Shown here: positions 23,970 to 30,576 of the stretch, in pieces
How positions within the stretch are numbered: position 1 is the stretch's first letter
How the letters are laid out: each line of letters begins with the position of its first letter
Origin: an uncultured Clostridia bacterium
Lineage (GTDB): Bacteria; Bacillota; Clostridia; TANB77; CAG-508
Assembly (NCBI GenBank): GCA_934122125.1
Contig: CAKOVW010000011.1
Location: forward strand, 1-30,576
Reading direction: 5' to 3'
Length of the DNA: 30,576 nucleotides
Translations under genes and position numbers: made by a program
The notes under the pieces: model-generated
Told to the model about the DNA's origin: nothing
Seen by the model: the letters and a program-made list of their open reading frames with translations, nothing else
Databases searched by the model: none

Positions 23970-24003
23970 TAAAAAAAAGTGCATTTTTATGCACTTTTTA
24001 ATA
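23970..24003 (-). terminator. Terminator of the third pilin gene
   Basis: The stem AAAAAGTGCA/TGCACTTTTT with a short AT loop and a T run on the minus strand separates the pilin transcript from the prgI operon. Confidence 0.8.
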
Positions 24004-24008
24004 TTTTT

Positions 24009-24048
24009 GTAATATTATTGTAATGTTTCTGTAATATTATTTTGTAAT
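24009..24048. repeat. Phased GTAAT repeats upstream of the prgI promoter
   Basis: GTAAT occurs at 24009, 24020, 24031 and 24044 (spacing 11, 11 and 13). The block spans the end of the third pilin gene and begins 47 bp upstream of the prgI -35. A matching block lies in front of the first pilin promoter (25464-25490). Confidence 0.7.
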
Positions 24049-24423
24049 TCCTTGTGCTAAACCTACAACAACTTTTGTAATTGCAGATGCACCAAAGATT
24101 AGAATTGCTCCAACTAAGTAAGGAATCATTGTTTTTTTGTATTCTGCTTTTTCTGAAGCACTACCCATCATATATTTAATACCTAGTATTAATAGTACAA
24201 TAACAGCTACTACTACACCAACTGTTGTAATAATACCAATTAATTGGTTACCAATGTTTACTACATCACCTTGTGCACCACTTGTTGTTCCTGTTAATCC
24301 TCCTGCTATATTTGCAGCATCAATTCCAGTTCCTGTACTTCTAGCACTAACAACTGTGCTTAATGTCATTGAAACCATTGCAACTAATAGTAAAATGCTT
24401 ACTAATTTTGCTGTTTTCTTCAT
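24037..24423 (-). CDS. VirB2/TrbC-like pilin, third copy
   Basis: This 128-residue protein has a signal peptide (residues 1 to about 27, ending VVSA) and two membrane helices (about 60-83 and 98-118). They are joined by the loop LGIKYMMGSASEKAEYKKTMIPY, shared with the two neighbouring pilins. This is the topology of VirB2/TrbC pilins and their Gram-positive counterparts, which polymerise into a pilus or line the channel. A GGAGG ribosome site precedes the ATG. Its promoter overlaps a 19-bp dyad, and its own terminator follows. Confidence 0.8.
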   Translation of the reverse strand: MKKTAKLVSILLLVAMVSMTLSTVVSARSTGTGIDAANIAGGLTGTTSGAQGDVVNIGNQLIGIITTVGVVVAVIVLLILGIKYMMGSASEKAEYKKTMIPYLVGAILIFGASAITKVVVGLAQGITK

Positions 24424-24455
24424 AGTTTATCCTCCTTTTTATTTTTGTATTTTTT

Positions 24456-24483
24456 ATTATAAATGTTTCAGCTTATGAAACAA
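24456..24483 (-). promoter_or_regulatory. Promoter of the third pilin gene, overlapped by a dyad
   Basis: On the minus strand TTGTTT (24478-24483), a 16-base spacer and TATAAT (24456-24461). The dyad TGTTTCA-N5-TGAAACA (24464-24482) covers the -35 and spacer and could be a repressor operator. It could also fold as a hairpin in read-through RNA. Confidence 0.5.
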
Positions 24484-24497
24484 TTTTAAAATCAAAA

Positions 24498-24866
24498 TTA
24501 TCTTAGAATTGTTATTACTAACTTCCAAATTCCAAAAGCTCCAAATATAACTACACATCCAATTACAAATGGAATTAAAGAATCTTTTACTTTTGCTTTT
24601 TGTTCTACACTTCCTGTTATAAATTGTATTCCTAATATTGCCCCAATTATAACTGCTATAACAGTTCCAAGTACCAATAAAATATTATAAATTGTGTCTG
24701 ATAGATTTTTTATTGAATCACTTGCTATTGGTGTTTGCTTGCTACCTGACTCTATGAAGTTTTGTCCACCAGTTATTATATCTCCTAAATTATTGGCTTG
24801 TACTACATTATTAGAACAAAATAGTAGTAAAATTATTATTAAAATTAAAAACATCTTTTTTATCAT
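24498..24866 (-). CDS. VirB2/TrbC-like pilin, second copy
   Basis: This 122-residue protein has a signal peptide (residues 1-24, ending VVQA) and two membrane helices. The connecting loop LGIQFITGSVEQKAKVKDSLIPF is clearly homologous to the loops of the other two pilins but the most diverged. The mature part is only about 98 residues, normal for VirB2. The ribosome site AAGGAAAT is weaker than those of its neighbours, so it may be made in smaller amounts. Confidence 0.78.
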   Translation of the reverse strand: MIKKMFLILIIILLLFCSNNVVQANNLGDIITGGQNFIESGSKQTPIASDSIKNLSDTIYNILLVLGTVIAVIIGAILGIQFITGSVEQKAKVKDSLIPFVIGCVVIFGAFGIWKLVITILR

Positions 24867-24884
24867 ATTTTTATTTCCTTTTTT

Positions 24885-24914
24885 ATTATACTACAAACAC
24901 CTACGTTTTGTAAA
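24885..24914 (-). promoter_or_regulatory. Promoter of the second pilin gene
   Basis: On the minus strand TTTACA (24909-24914), an 18-base spacer and TATAAT (24885-24890) lie about 19 bases before the ATG. Confidence 0.55.
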
Positions 24915-24958
24915 TACTTAAAGCATTTAATGTTTTTATTTAGCATTTTAAGTATACC

Positions 24959-25354
24959 TTAAAGTAGTAAATCTGTTTGAGTGTTAAATGTGCCTTCCGA
25001 CATATTTGCAATTAGTGCAACTATTAAAGAACTTGATAATAAAAGAACTATGCCTATAATATATGGTATCATTGATTTTTTGTATTCTGCCTTTTCTGAT
25101 ACACTTCCCACCATATACTTAATACCTAATATTATCGAGGTAAGTACTGATATAACTATACCAATTGTAGATATTGTTCCTAATATTTTTCCAGCTTTTT
25201 CTGTTACAACCTTTGTATCGTCAGACGTAATTTCATTTGGTTTAAAATAGCCAGGATGTTCTATAGGGTCAACCGCTTTAACTATTGTCGGCATAAGTAT
25301 CATTAAAATAAAAAATATTATTGTTATAATTAATAATTTATTATTTCTTATCAT
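24959..25354 (-). CDS. VirB2/TrbC-like pilin, first copy
   Basis: The start at 25352-25354 (MIRNNKLL) has GGAG seven bases upstream. A longer in-frame ATG at 25414 is ruled out because it lies on the promoter -35. The 131-residue protein has a signal peptide (to about residue 27, ending IVKA) and an exposed segment of about 35 residues. Two membrane helices are joined by LGIKYMVGSVSEKAEYKKSMIPY, almost the same loop as in the third pilin. VirB2-type pilin is the best call from topology and context. Confidence 0.8.
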   Translation of the reverse strand: MIRNNKLLIITIIFFILMILMPTIVKAVDPIEHPGYFKPNEITSDDTKVVTEKAGKILGTISTIGIVISVLTSIILGIKYMVGSVSEKAEYKKSMIPYIIGIVLLLSSSLIVALIANMSEGTFNTQTDLLL

Positions 25355-25385
25355 ATTTTTCTCCTGTAAGCATACAATTTTATAT

Positions 25386-25414
25386 ATTATAACCGATTTT
25401 TGTATATTTTTCAA
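25386..25414 (-). promoter_or_regulatory. Promoter of the first pilin gene
   Basis: On the minus strand TTGAAA (25409-25414), a 17-base spacer and TATAAT (25386-25391). Phased GTAAT repeats begin 49 bp upstream of the -35. Confidence 0.7.
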
Positions 25415-25463
25415 GTACTAATATAGCATATATTTCTATTTTTTGTATTATTTTAATATAAAT

Positions 25464-25490
25464 GTAATGAAAACGTAATGTTTTTGTAAT
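25464..25490. repeat. Phased GTAAT repeats upstream of the first pilin promoter
   Basis: GTAAT occurs at 25464, 25475 and 25486, exactly 11 bp apart. On the minus strand the block reads ATTAC-N6-ATTAC-N6-ATTAC, closely matching the block in front of prgI. Confidence 0.7.
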
Positions 25491-25504
25491 ATTGGTTTAC
25501 TAAC

Positions 25505-25552
25505 TAAATCAAGGGACACTCTTATAAAAAAGAGGTGCCCCTTGATTTAATT
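25505..25552 (-). terminator. Terminator of the Spo0E-like gene
   Basis: A long stem (AAATCAAGGG..CAC..CTCTT and complement, one bulged base) closes on an AT-rich loop and is followed by a T-containing run on the minus strand, about 25 bases after the stop codon. Confidence 0.8.
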
Positions 25553-25576
25553 TTATATTATTAAACAAATAAATAA

Positions 25577-25759
25577 TTAATTTTTTACCAATTCCATTTT
25601 TCTAGTATTTCTTTTTGGTGATTTAATTTCCATACTATAATATTTAGCAATTAATTCATCTAGTTCAACACTAATTTGATAAGTAATGCTATAGTCTTCT
25701 CCACTAAGAATACTATTGTTTAATTTCTCTCTTAATTTACAAATTTCATCATTTAACAT
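25577..25759 (-). CDS. Spo0E-like aspartyl-phosphate phosphatase
   Basis: This 60-residue protein has the helical hairpin size of Spo0E family members: an N-terminal helix (EICKLREKLNNSI) and a second helix with SVELDELIAKYY, close to the family signature SQxLDxLI..Y. The usual Gln after Ser is Val. Spo0E proteins remove the phosphate from Spo0A and so delay sporulation. A GGAGAG ribosome site precedes the ATG. It is a monocistronic gene with its own promoter and terminator. A Spo0A box lies about 40 bp upstream of the promoter. Confidence 0.75.
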   Translation of the reverse strand: MLNDEICKLREKLNNSILSGEDYSITYQISVELDELIAKYYSMEIKSPKRNTRKMELVKN

Positions 25760-25803
25760 AAAAATCGCTCTCCTTTTTATATTTTTCTCTTATGTGCACT
25801 TTT

Positions 25804-25832
25804 AAAATACCATATTTTTACAAATTAGTCAA
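25804..25832 (-). promoter_or_regulatory. Promoter of the Spo0E-like gene
   Basis: On the minus strand TTGACT (25827-25832), a 17-base spacer and TATTTT (25804-25809), about 45 bases before the ATG. Confidence 0.55.
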
Positions 25833-25871
25833 CTATTTTTGTTCATTTTGTGGTATTTTGCCAATTTTTCG

Positions 25872-25878
25872 TTCGACA
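25872..25878 (-). promoter_or_regulatory. Spo0A box upstream of the Spo0E-like gene
   Basis: The minus strand reads AATGTCGAACGAAAAA, containing the 0A-box core TGTCGAA. A near-match (TGTCGAT) lies at 25974-25980. The rest of the 277-base gap 25760-26036 is AT-rich with nothing else I can identify. Confidence 0.45.
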
Positions 25879-25998
25879 TTTTCCTACATTATTTTACAAT
25901 ATATCTCTTCGTACTTTCTAATGTATTAGATTATGCTTTTTTTCATCAATTTTGTATATTTTCTTTAATTAAAATCGACAAAAAACAACTTTTAAAAA

Positions 25999-26032
25999 TA
26001 GAAATTCCCTCTATATTTTAGAGAGAATTTCT
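25999..26032 (-). terminator. Terminator of the M16 peptidase operon
   Basis: The stem GAAATTC-CTCT/AGAG-GAATTTC around an AT loop is followed by T-rich sequence on the minus strand, five bases after the stop codon. Confidence 0.75.
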
Positions 26033-26036
26033 TGTA

Positions 26037-27314
26037 TTATTTATTAGGTTCAATTATTGATAGTACTTTATTTTCATTTTTAAACATTTCATTTAAAACA
26101 TTTTGTGTATATTCCTTTGTTACTGTTTCAAATTCTTCTATATAATCAAAACTTTGAACATTTTTCATTGTATCTGCTAAAAACATTCTAGCAATATTAG
26201 CAACACTATTATATTCTATAACATAATCTCCATAAAGTTTTCTTCTTGCTCTTTCAAACTCATCATTTTCTAATCCTTTTTCTTTTAATTCTTCTATTCT
26301 TTGTATTATTTTTTCTACAACTTTTTTAGGTTCTTTTGATGCTCCTGATATTAAAGTATGTGCATATTGTCCACTAAATTCATAATCAAAATCTGGTTGT
26401 GCAAGTAATAGTCCACTTTCATATAGTTCTTTGTATAATTTTGAGCTTTTTCCTATAATTATATTTAATAATATTTCAATAGCTATATGTTTTTTTATGG
26501 CTGCTTCTTGATTGTTTTCAATATCTTTATATCCCATCATAAAAATAGGAGTGCTTACTTCCATTTGAGCTGTTTTTTCCGGCATATTTATTTTATTTTC
26601 TTTTGCAGTATATATTCTTCTTATATCTGCTTGGTTTTCCTTTGGTAATAAACGTTTCTTTATTTCTTCTAGCAGTTTTTCTGGTTCAAAATCTCCACAT
26701 ACTACCATTGTCATGTTTGATGGATGATAAAATGTATTGTAACATTTATATAGCACATCTGGATCTATTTTGCTAATTGATTCTATTGTACCTGCTATAT
26801 CTATTTTTATCGGATTTTCTTTATACATACAGTCCAAAGCATTCATATATAATTGCCAACCTGGATCATCATCATACATTTTTATTTCTTGACCTATTAT
26901 TCCTTTTTCTTTTTCTACATTTTCATCTGTAAAATATGGGTGTTGCACATAGTCCATAAGTTCATTCAATCCTTCTTCAAAATGGTCAGTACATTCAAAC
27001 AAATATGCTGTATGGTCATTTGTTGTATAAGCATTTGCATCAATTCCAAGTGCCATTAAAGTATCTAAGCTATTAGTTCCATCTGGTTGTTCAAACATTT
27101 TGTGTTCAAGAAAATGTGCCACTCCGTCTGGTATATATACTTCTTCTCCTGTTTTTGGCATTATAAAGTGATTATCTATAGACCCAAAATGTGTACCCCA
27201 TATTACATACTTCTTTTTTGTATGTTGTTTTGGTATTATAATTATTTTCATGCCATTTTCTAGCTTTTCAACATATGCTTTTTCTTTAATTTTTGAACTT
27301 TCTATAATCTTCAT
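26037..27314 (-). CDS. M16-family zinc peptidase, catalytic partner (YmfH-like)
   Basis: This 425-residue protein has the inverted zinc motif HFLEH (His67, Glu70, His71). Downstream, EKEKGIIGQEIKMYDDDP carries the third Glu ligand. The second half (CGDFEPEKLL and the ARMFLADT region) matches the paired M16 domain fold. Members degrade or process peptides inside a clamshell chamber. The gene follows a second M16 gene by 13 bases, like the ymfF-ymfH pair of Bacillus, and the two products likely form a heterodimer. The physiological substrate is not apparent from the sequence. Confidence 0.88.
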   Translation of the reverse strand: MKIIESSKIKEKAYVEKLENGMKIIIIPKQHTKKKYVIWGTHFGSIDNHFIMPKTGEEVYIPDGVAHFLEHKMFEQPDGTNSLDTLMALGIDANAYTTNDHTAYLFECTDHFEEGLNELMDYVQHPYFTDENVEKEKGIIGQEIKMYDDDPGWQLYMNALDCMYKENPIKIDIAGTIESISKIDPDVLYKCYNTFYHPSNMTMVVCGDFEPEKLLEEIKKRLLPKENQADIRRIYTAKENKINMPEKTAQMEVSTPIFMMGYKDIENNQEAAIKKHIAIEILLNIIIGKSSKLYKELYESGLLLAQPDFDYEFSGQYAHTLISGASKEPKKVVEKIIQRIEELKEKGLENDEFERARRKLYGDYVIEYNSVANIARMFLADTMKNVQSFDYIEEFETVTKEYTQNVLNEMFKNENKVLSIIEPNK

Positions 27315-27327
27315 TTTTTCACCTCTT

Positions 27328-28602
27328 TTAATCCTTCAAAAAATAAATTGTATTAATATTTATATTTTGTGCTAATTGAACAACTTGTTCCTTACTTACT
27401 TTTCTTATTTTCTCCATATATTCATTTAAGTCAACAAATCTATTAGCTAGTTCTTGACCATAATAGTAAGTTATTTCTGTATCTTGTTCTTCTGATATTC
27501 CCTCAATAGAAGCTATTATTAATTCTTTGCTATCTTTAATATCCTGTTCTGTAAAATTACCACTTTGCATATCTTCTAATTGTTGTTTAATTGTATCTAA
27601 TGCTTTTTGATAATTTTGTATTTCAATTCCAGCACGAATAAATATACAATTTTTAGTTCTATTATAGTTTGAACCTGTTGTATATGCTAAACTTGCTTTT
27701 TCTCGCACGTTTTGGAATAATTTTGAGTTTGCTCCTCCACCTAGTATCGCATTATATACAGATGCTATAAATCTGCTATTCTCCGCTGTTTCATTTACAT
27801 TTAGCCCTATTACTAACTTTCCTTGTGCAATTTGCATACTTTCATTTATTATATTTGGCTCTTTATTTTCTGTTTGTTCAGTTGTTTCATTATTTACCAC
27901 ATATTCAGGTTTTCTAGCATTTAGTTTTCTAATATTTTCATTTTGTTCTATAGTCTGTTTTACTTGTTCTTTACTTATAGTTCCAGAATAAAATATATCA
28001 ATTTTGCAGTTGTTTATTAAAGTTTTATAATAGTTATATAACTCTTCTGGCGTAATTTTTTCCAAATCTTCTATATATCCATACTTATATAACCCATATG
28101 GCTTATTTTTAAACATTTCTTCAATACACCTATCATAAGCATATTTAGTTTTATTATCTATTTTGGCTTCTATAATTTGTTTTAGGTTTTTCTTTTCACC
28201 TTCAACATATTCTGGTTTAAACCTATTATCTTCTATTAGTGGATTAAATATTATATCTGTTAAAATATCTATCGCTTCTTTTAGTATATCTTCTGAAGAT
28301 GGTAGAAACTCTTCACTTAAAGTTTCTAAATAAAATTTCATGATATGATTATCACCAGTTTTTTCAACACCACAATCAAAACTAGCTCCATATAACATTT
28401 CTAGTTTTTTGCTAATTAAATCTTGTGATGGTATATTTTTTGTTCCTCTTCTTAATACTGCTGTAAGTAGAGCATCAAGAGTAACATTTTCTTTTTTTAA
28501 TGGTGTTGCTAAAAATATAGCATTTAAATTCGTTTTATAATTTTTAGTATAAATTTGATGTAAAGTTATTCCTGGCTTTATTTCTTCTTTTTGATAATTC
28601 AT
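27328..28602 (-). CDS. M16-family peptidase-like protein lacking the zinc motif (YmfF-like)
   Basis: The start at 28600-28602 (MNYQKEE) has AGAGG seven bases upstream and lies just after its promoter; a longer frame to 28692 starts before that promoter. The 424-residue protein has the M16 architecture (LLTAVLRRGTKNIPS near the N-terminus, NKPYGLYKYG, GGGANSKLFQNVREK and SLAYTTGS in the second half). Where catalytic members have HxxEH it has no His pair, so it is the non-catalytic half of an M16 pair. Such subunits hold substrate and complete the chamber. Confidence 0.85.
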   Translation of the reverse strand: MNYQKEEIKPGITLHQIYTKNYKTNLNAIFLATPLKKENVTLDALLTAVLRRGTKNIPSQDLISKKLEMLYGASFDCGVEKTGDNHIMKFYLETLSEEFLPSSEDILKEAIDILTDIIFNPLIEDNRFKPEYVEGEKKNLKQIIEAKIDNKTKYAYDRCIEEMFKNKPYGLYKYGYIEDLEKITPEELYNYYKTLINNCKIDIFYSGTISKEQVKQTIEQNENIRKLNARKPEYVVNNETTEQTENKEPNIINESMQIAQGKLVIGLNVNETAENSRFIASVYNAILGGGANSKLFQNVREKASLAYTTGSNYNRTKNCIFIRAGIEIQNYQKALDTIKQQLEDMQSGNFTEQDIKDSKELIIASIEGISEEQDTEITYYYGQELANRFVDLNEYMEKIRKVSKEQVVQLAQNININTIYFLKD

Positions 28603-28635
28603 TATTTTACCTCTTTTCTTTTTTATCTCATGTAT

Positions 28636-28665
28636 ATTATAATCTAATCTTGGAAAATTATTCAA
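28636..28665 (-). promoter_or_regulatory. Promoter of the M16 pair
   Basis: On the minus strand TTGAAT (28660-28665), an 18-base spacer and TATAAT (28636-28641) lie 33 bases before the preferred ATG. Confidence 0.65.
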
Positions 28666-28681
28666 GAGGATTAAAACAAAA

Positions 28682-28710
28682 ATAGGTATCAAAATTTTTG
28701 ATACCTACTT
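28682..28710 (-). terminator. Terminator of the rpsB-tsf operon
   Basis: A 12-bp stem (TAGGTATCAAAA and complement) with T-rich flank on the minus strand begins five bases after the tsf stop codon. Confidence 0.85.
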
Positions 28711-28714
28711 TTTT

Positions 28715-29596
28715 CTATCCATTAATTTGTTTTGCAACTTCTTCTGCAAAGTTTTCTTCTCTTTTTTGTAATCCTTCACCTTTTTCAAATCTAGCAAATC
28801 TAACTATTTTAGCACCTTTAGATTCTGCTAATTTTCCAACTTTTTGGTCTGGATCTTTTACGAAATCTTGCTCTACTAAACAAATTTCTCCATAGAATTT
28901 TCCAATTCTACCTTGTACTATTTTTTCAGCAACTGCTTCTGGTTTTCCTTCATTAACAGCTTGTGCTTTTAAAATTTCCATTTCATGTGCTACTCTATCA
29001 GCTGGAACACTTTCTCTATCTAAGTATTCTGGTTTAGCAGCAGCTATTTGCATACAAATATCTTTTGCTAATGTACTATCTCCACCTTCTAATTCAACTA
29101 GAACTCCAATTTTTCCATCTCCGTGAATATAGCTTTCTATTAAACCATTTGACTCAAATCTTTCAAATCTACGAATTGACATATTTTCACCAATTGTAGC
29201 TATTTTGTTTGTTAATACATCTTTAACTGTTTTATCTGGTTCTACAATTGAAGGTTGTTCTAATAATTCTTCTACTGTAGCTGGATTTTTTTCGGCAATT
29301 TGTTTTGCAACATCTGCTACAAAAGTTCTAAATTCTTCATTTTTAGCAACAAAGTCTGTTTCTGCATTAACTTCAACTACAACTCCAACTTTTTTGTCAT
29401 CTGTTACATATGTTGTAACTAAACCTTCAGCTGCTATTCTGTCTGATTTTTTAGCAGCTTTTGCAATTCCTCTTTCACGTAAAAGTTCAATTGCTTTTTC
29501 TTCATCTCCATTAGTTTCTGTTAATACTTTTTTGCAGTCCATCATTCCTGCACCTGTTTTTTCTCTTAATTCTTTTACTTGTTCTGCAGTAATCAT
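28715..29596 (-). CDS. tsf: Translation elongation factor Ts
   Basis: This 293-residue protein catalyses GDP release from EF-Tu in the cytoplasm. The N-terminal UBA-like domain has VKELREKTGAGMMDCKKVL, the core has AETDFVAKN (the EF-Tu-contacting TDFV), and the C-terminal coiled and dimer region is intact. Length is normal for full-length EF-Ts. A GGAGG ribosome site precedes the ATG. It follows rpsB as in most bacteria, with an attenuator-like hairpin in the gap. Confidence 0.97.
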   Translation of the reverse strand: MITAEQVKELREKTGAGMMDCKKVLTETNGDEEKAIELLRERGIAKAAKKSDRIAAEGLVTTYVTDDKKVGVVVEVNAETDFVAKNEEFRTFVADVAKQIAEKNPATVEELLEQPSIVEPDKTVKDVLTNKIATIGENMSIRRFERFESNGLIESYIHGDGKIGVLVELEGGDSTLAKDICMQIAAAKPEYLDRESVPADRVAHEMEILKAQAVNEGKPEAVAEKIVQGRIGKFYGEICLVEQDFVKDPDQKVGKLAESKGAKIVRFARFEKGEGLQKREENFAEEVAKQING

Positions 29597-29620
29597 AAAA
29601 AATCCTCCTTTTTTTGATTA

Positions 29621-29666
29621 AAGGATGTACTTTTTATCCTTACTTTTTAAGAATAAGTACATCCTT
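29621..29666 (-). terminator. Attenuator-like hairpin between rpsB and tsf
   Basis: A perfect 12-bp stem (AAGGATGTACTT at 29621-29632 and complement at 29655-29666) with a 22-base loop sits in the 89-base gap. Only a weak T run follows on the minus strand, so it may tune read-through or RNA stability rather than stop transcription fully. Confidence 0.6.
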
Positions 29667-29685
29667 CTTAAAATAATATTTTATA

Positions 29686-30576
29686 TTATTCTGCTACTTC
29701 TTCTGTAGTAGCTTTTTTTCTTGTTCTTTTTGGTTTTTCTACTTCTGCTGTTTCTTCTGTAGCTTCTTCAACTACTTTTTTTGCTTTTTTAGCCTTTTTA
29801 GGTTCTTCTTCAGCTTCTTCGCTAGCTGCTACTTCTTCCATATCAGTAGGTTCAGTAACTTCTTCCATAGCTTCTTCTACAGCTTCCATAGATTCTCCTT
29901 GTTTTCCTTCAATAACTGCATTTGCCATACAATCTGCAATTAATTTAACTGCACGAATAGCATCGTCATTTCCTGGAATTGGGTAATCTAGGTCTTCTGG
30001 GTTACAGTTAGTATCTACTAATCCGATTACTGGAATTCCTAGTTTTTTAGCTTCTAAAATTCCTATTCTTTCTTTTTTAGGATCAACTATAAACATAACT
30101 CCTGGTATTTCAGTCATATCTTTAATACCACCTAAGTTTTTCTCTAGTTTTTCCATTTCTTTCTTTAATAAAATAACTTCTTTTTTAGGTAAAACTTCAA
30201 AAGTACCATCTTCTTGCATTCTTTCAAGTTCTAGTAATCTTCCAATTCTTTTTCTAATTGTTGTGAAGTTTGTTAATGTACCACCTAACCATCTTTGATT
30301 TACATAGTACATACCGCATTTTTCTGCAGCTTCTTTAACACATTCTTGTGCTTGTTTTTTAGTTCCTACAAATAGAACTGTTTTTCCTGCTTCTGCTTGT
30401 TCTTTTAAGAAAGCATAAGCCTCATCTAATTTTTTAGATGTTTTTTGTAAGTCGATGATATGGATACCATTTCTAGCTTGGAATATGTATTCAGCCATTT
30501 TAGGATCCCATCTTCTTGTTTGATGTCCAAAGTGAACACCAGCTTCTAGTAATTGTTTCATTGCAACTACTGCCAT
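29686..30576 (-). CDS. rpsB: 30S ribosomal protein S2
   Basis: This 296-residue protein of the small ribosomal subunit is complete, its ATG using the last three bases of the window. The core has LLEAGVHFGHQTRRWDPKM, FVGTKKQAQE, NQRWLGGTLTNF and IPVIGLVDTNCNP, all diagnostic of S2. The last ~65 residues form an extension that is first Glu-rich, then Lys/Glu-rich, beyond the roughly 230-residue core. Such tails occur in several Clostridia and are probably disordered. Its promoter lies outside the window. Confidence 0.98.
   Translation of the reverse strand: MAVVAMKQLLEAGVHFGHQTRRWDPKMAEYIFQARNGIHIIDLQKTSKKLDEAYAFLKEQAEAGKTVLFVGTKKQAQECVKEAAEKCGMYYVNQRWLGGTLTNFTTIRKRIGRLLELERMQEDGTFEVLPKKEVILLKKEMEKLEKNLGGIKDMTEIPGVMFIVDPKKERIGILEAKKLGIPVIGLVDTNCNPEDLDYPIPGNDDAIRAVKLIADCMANAVIEGKQGESMEAVEEAMEEVTEPTDMEEVAASEEAEEEPKKAKKAKKVVEEATEETAEVEKPKRTRKKATTEEVAE

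Noticed and set aside
24464..24482. Terminator after the second pilin gene
   Set aside because: The 7-bp stem is not followed by a proper T run and coincides with the next promoter, so an operator dyad is the better reading.
12685..25414. Integrative conjugative element
   Set aside because: No relaxase, VirD4 coupling protein, integrase, replication gene or flanking attachment repeats were found in the window. The flanking genes are housekeeping.
25839..26021. Plus-strand 60-codon frame in the Spo0E-like upstream gap
   Set aside because: Its composition is that of random AT-rich sequence. It has no ribosome site and overlaps the Spo0A boxes.

Overview
The window looks like a chromosomal stretch from a very AT-rich, endospore-forming member of the Clostridia. 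The evidence is the strong AT bias, GGAGG-type ribosome binding sites, TTGACA/TATAAT-type promoters, a CwlD germination amidase, a Spo0E-like protein and Spo0A-box-like sites. TGA is not used as a sense codon in any gene read here. I cannot name a species. Except for cwlD, every gene reads on the minus strand.

Layout from low to high coordinates: the first 467 codons of a giant cyclic beta-1,2-glucan synthase-like enzyme (1-1401); a complete type III toxin-antitoxin locus made of promoter, structured RNA repeats, terminator and a ToxN/AbiQ-type endoRNase (1513-2253); cwlD (plus strand); a small DUF4870-like membrane protein; a GGDEF protein with a degenerate receiver domain, downstream of a membrane-anchored Ig-like surface protein; a 1249-residue thioester-domain surface adhesin with four stalk repeats; a tRNA-Gly/tRNA-Cys operon containing a duplicated piece of the Cys gene; and a DacF-type D,D-carboxypeptidase.

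From about 11.3 to 25.4 kb lies a type IV secretion-like (T4SS) locus. Read in its transcription direction it has three separately promoted VirB2-like pilin genes. An operon follows: PrgI (VirB3-like), a membrane-anchored VirB4 N-domain-like protein, a VirB4 ATPase, a VirB6/TrbL-like channel protein, a VirB8/TcpC-like NTF2 protein, a bifunctional GH24 muramidase/papain-like peptidase (VirB1/CwlT role), and a second NTF2-type protein. A terminator closes the operon and a separately promoted 416-residue unknown protein comes after it. No relaxase, VirD4 coupling protein, integrase or attachment sites are visible. The set sits among housekeeping genes (rpsB, tsf, an M16 peptidase pair, tRNAs, dac), so it reads as a resident envelope machine rather than a conjugative element caught in transit. 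That is inference.

Two T4SS promoters, those of the first pilin and of prgI, carry the same 11-bp-phased GTAAT repeats about 48 bp upstream of the -35 box. This suggests shared control by one DNA-binding regulator. A Spo0E-like gene lies just upstream of the pilins, with a Spo0A box in front of it. A second Spo0A box lies inside the promoter of the DUF4870-like gene. The high-coordinate end holds the M16 pair (one catalytic, one lacking the zinc motif), tsf and the complete rpsB.
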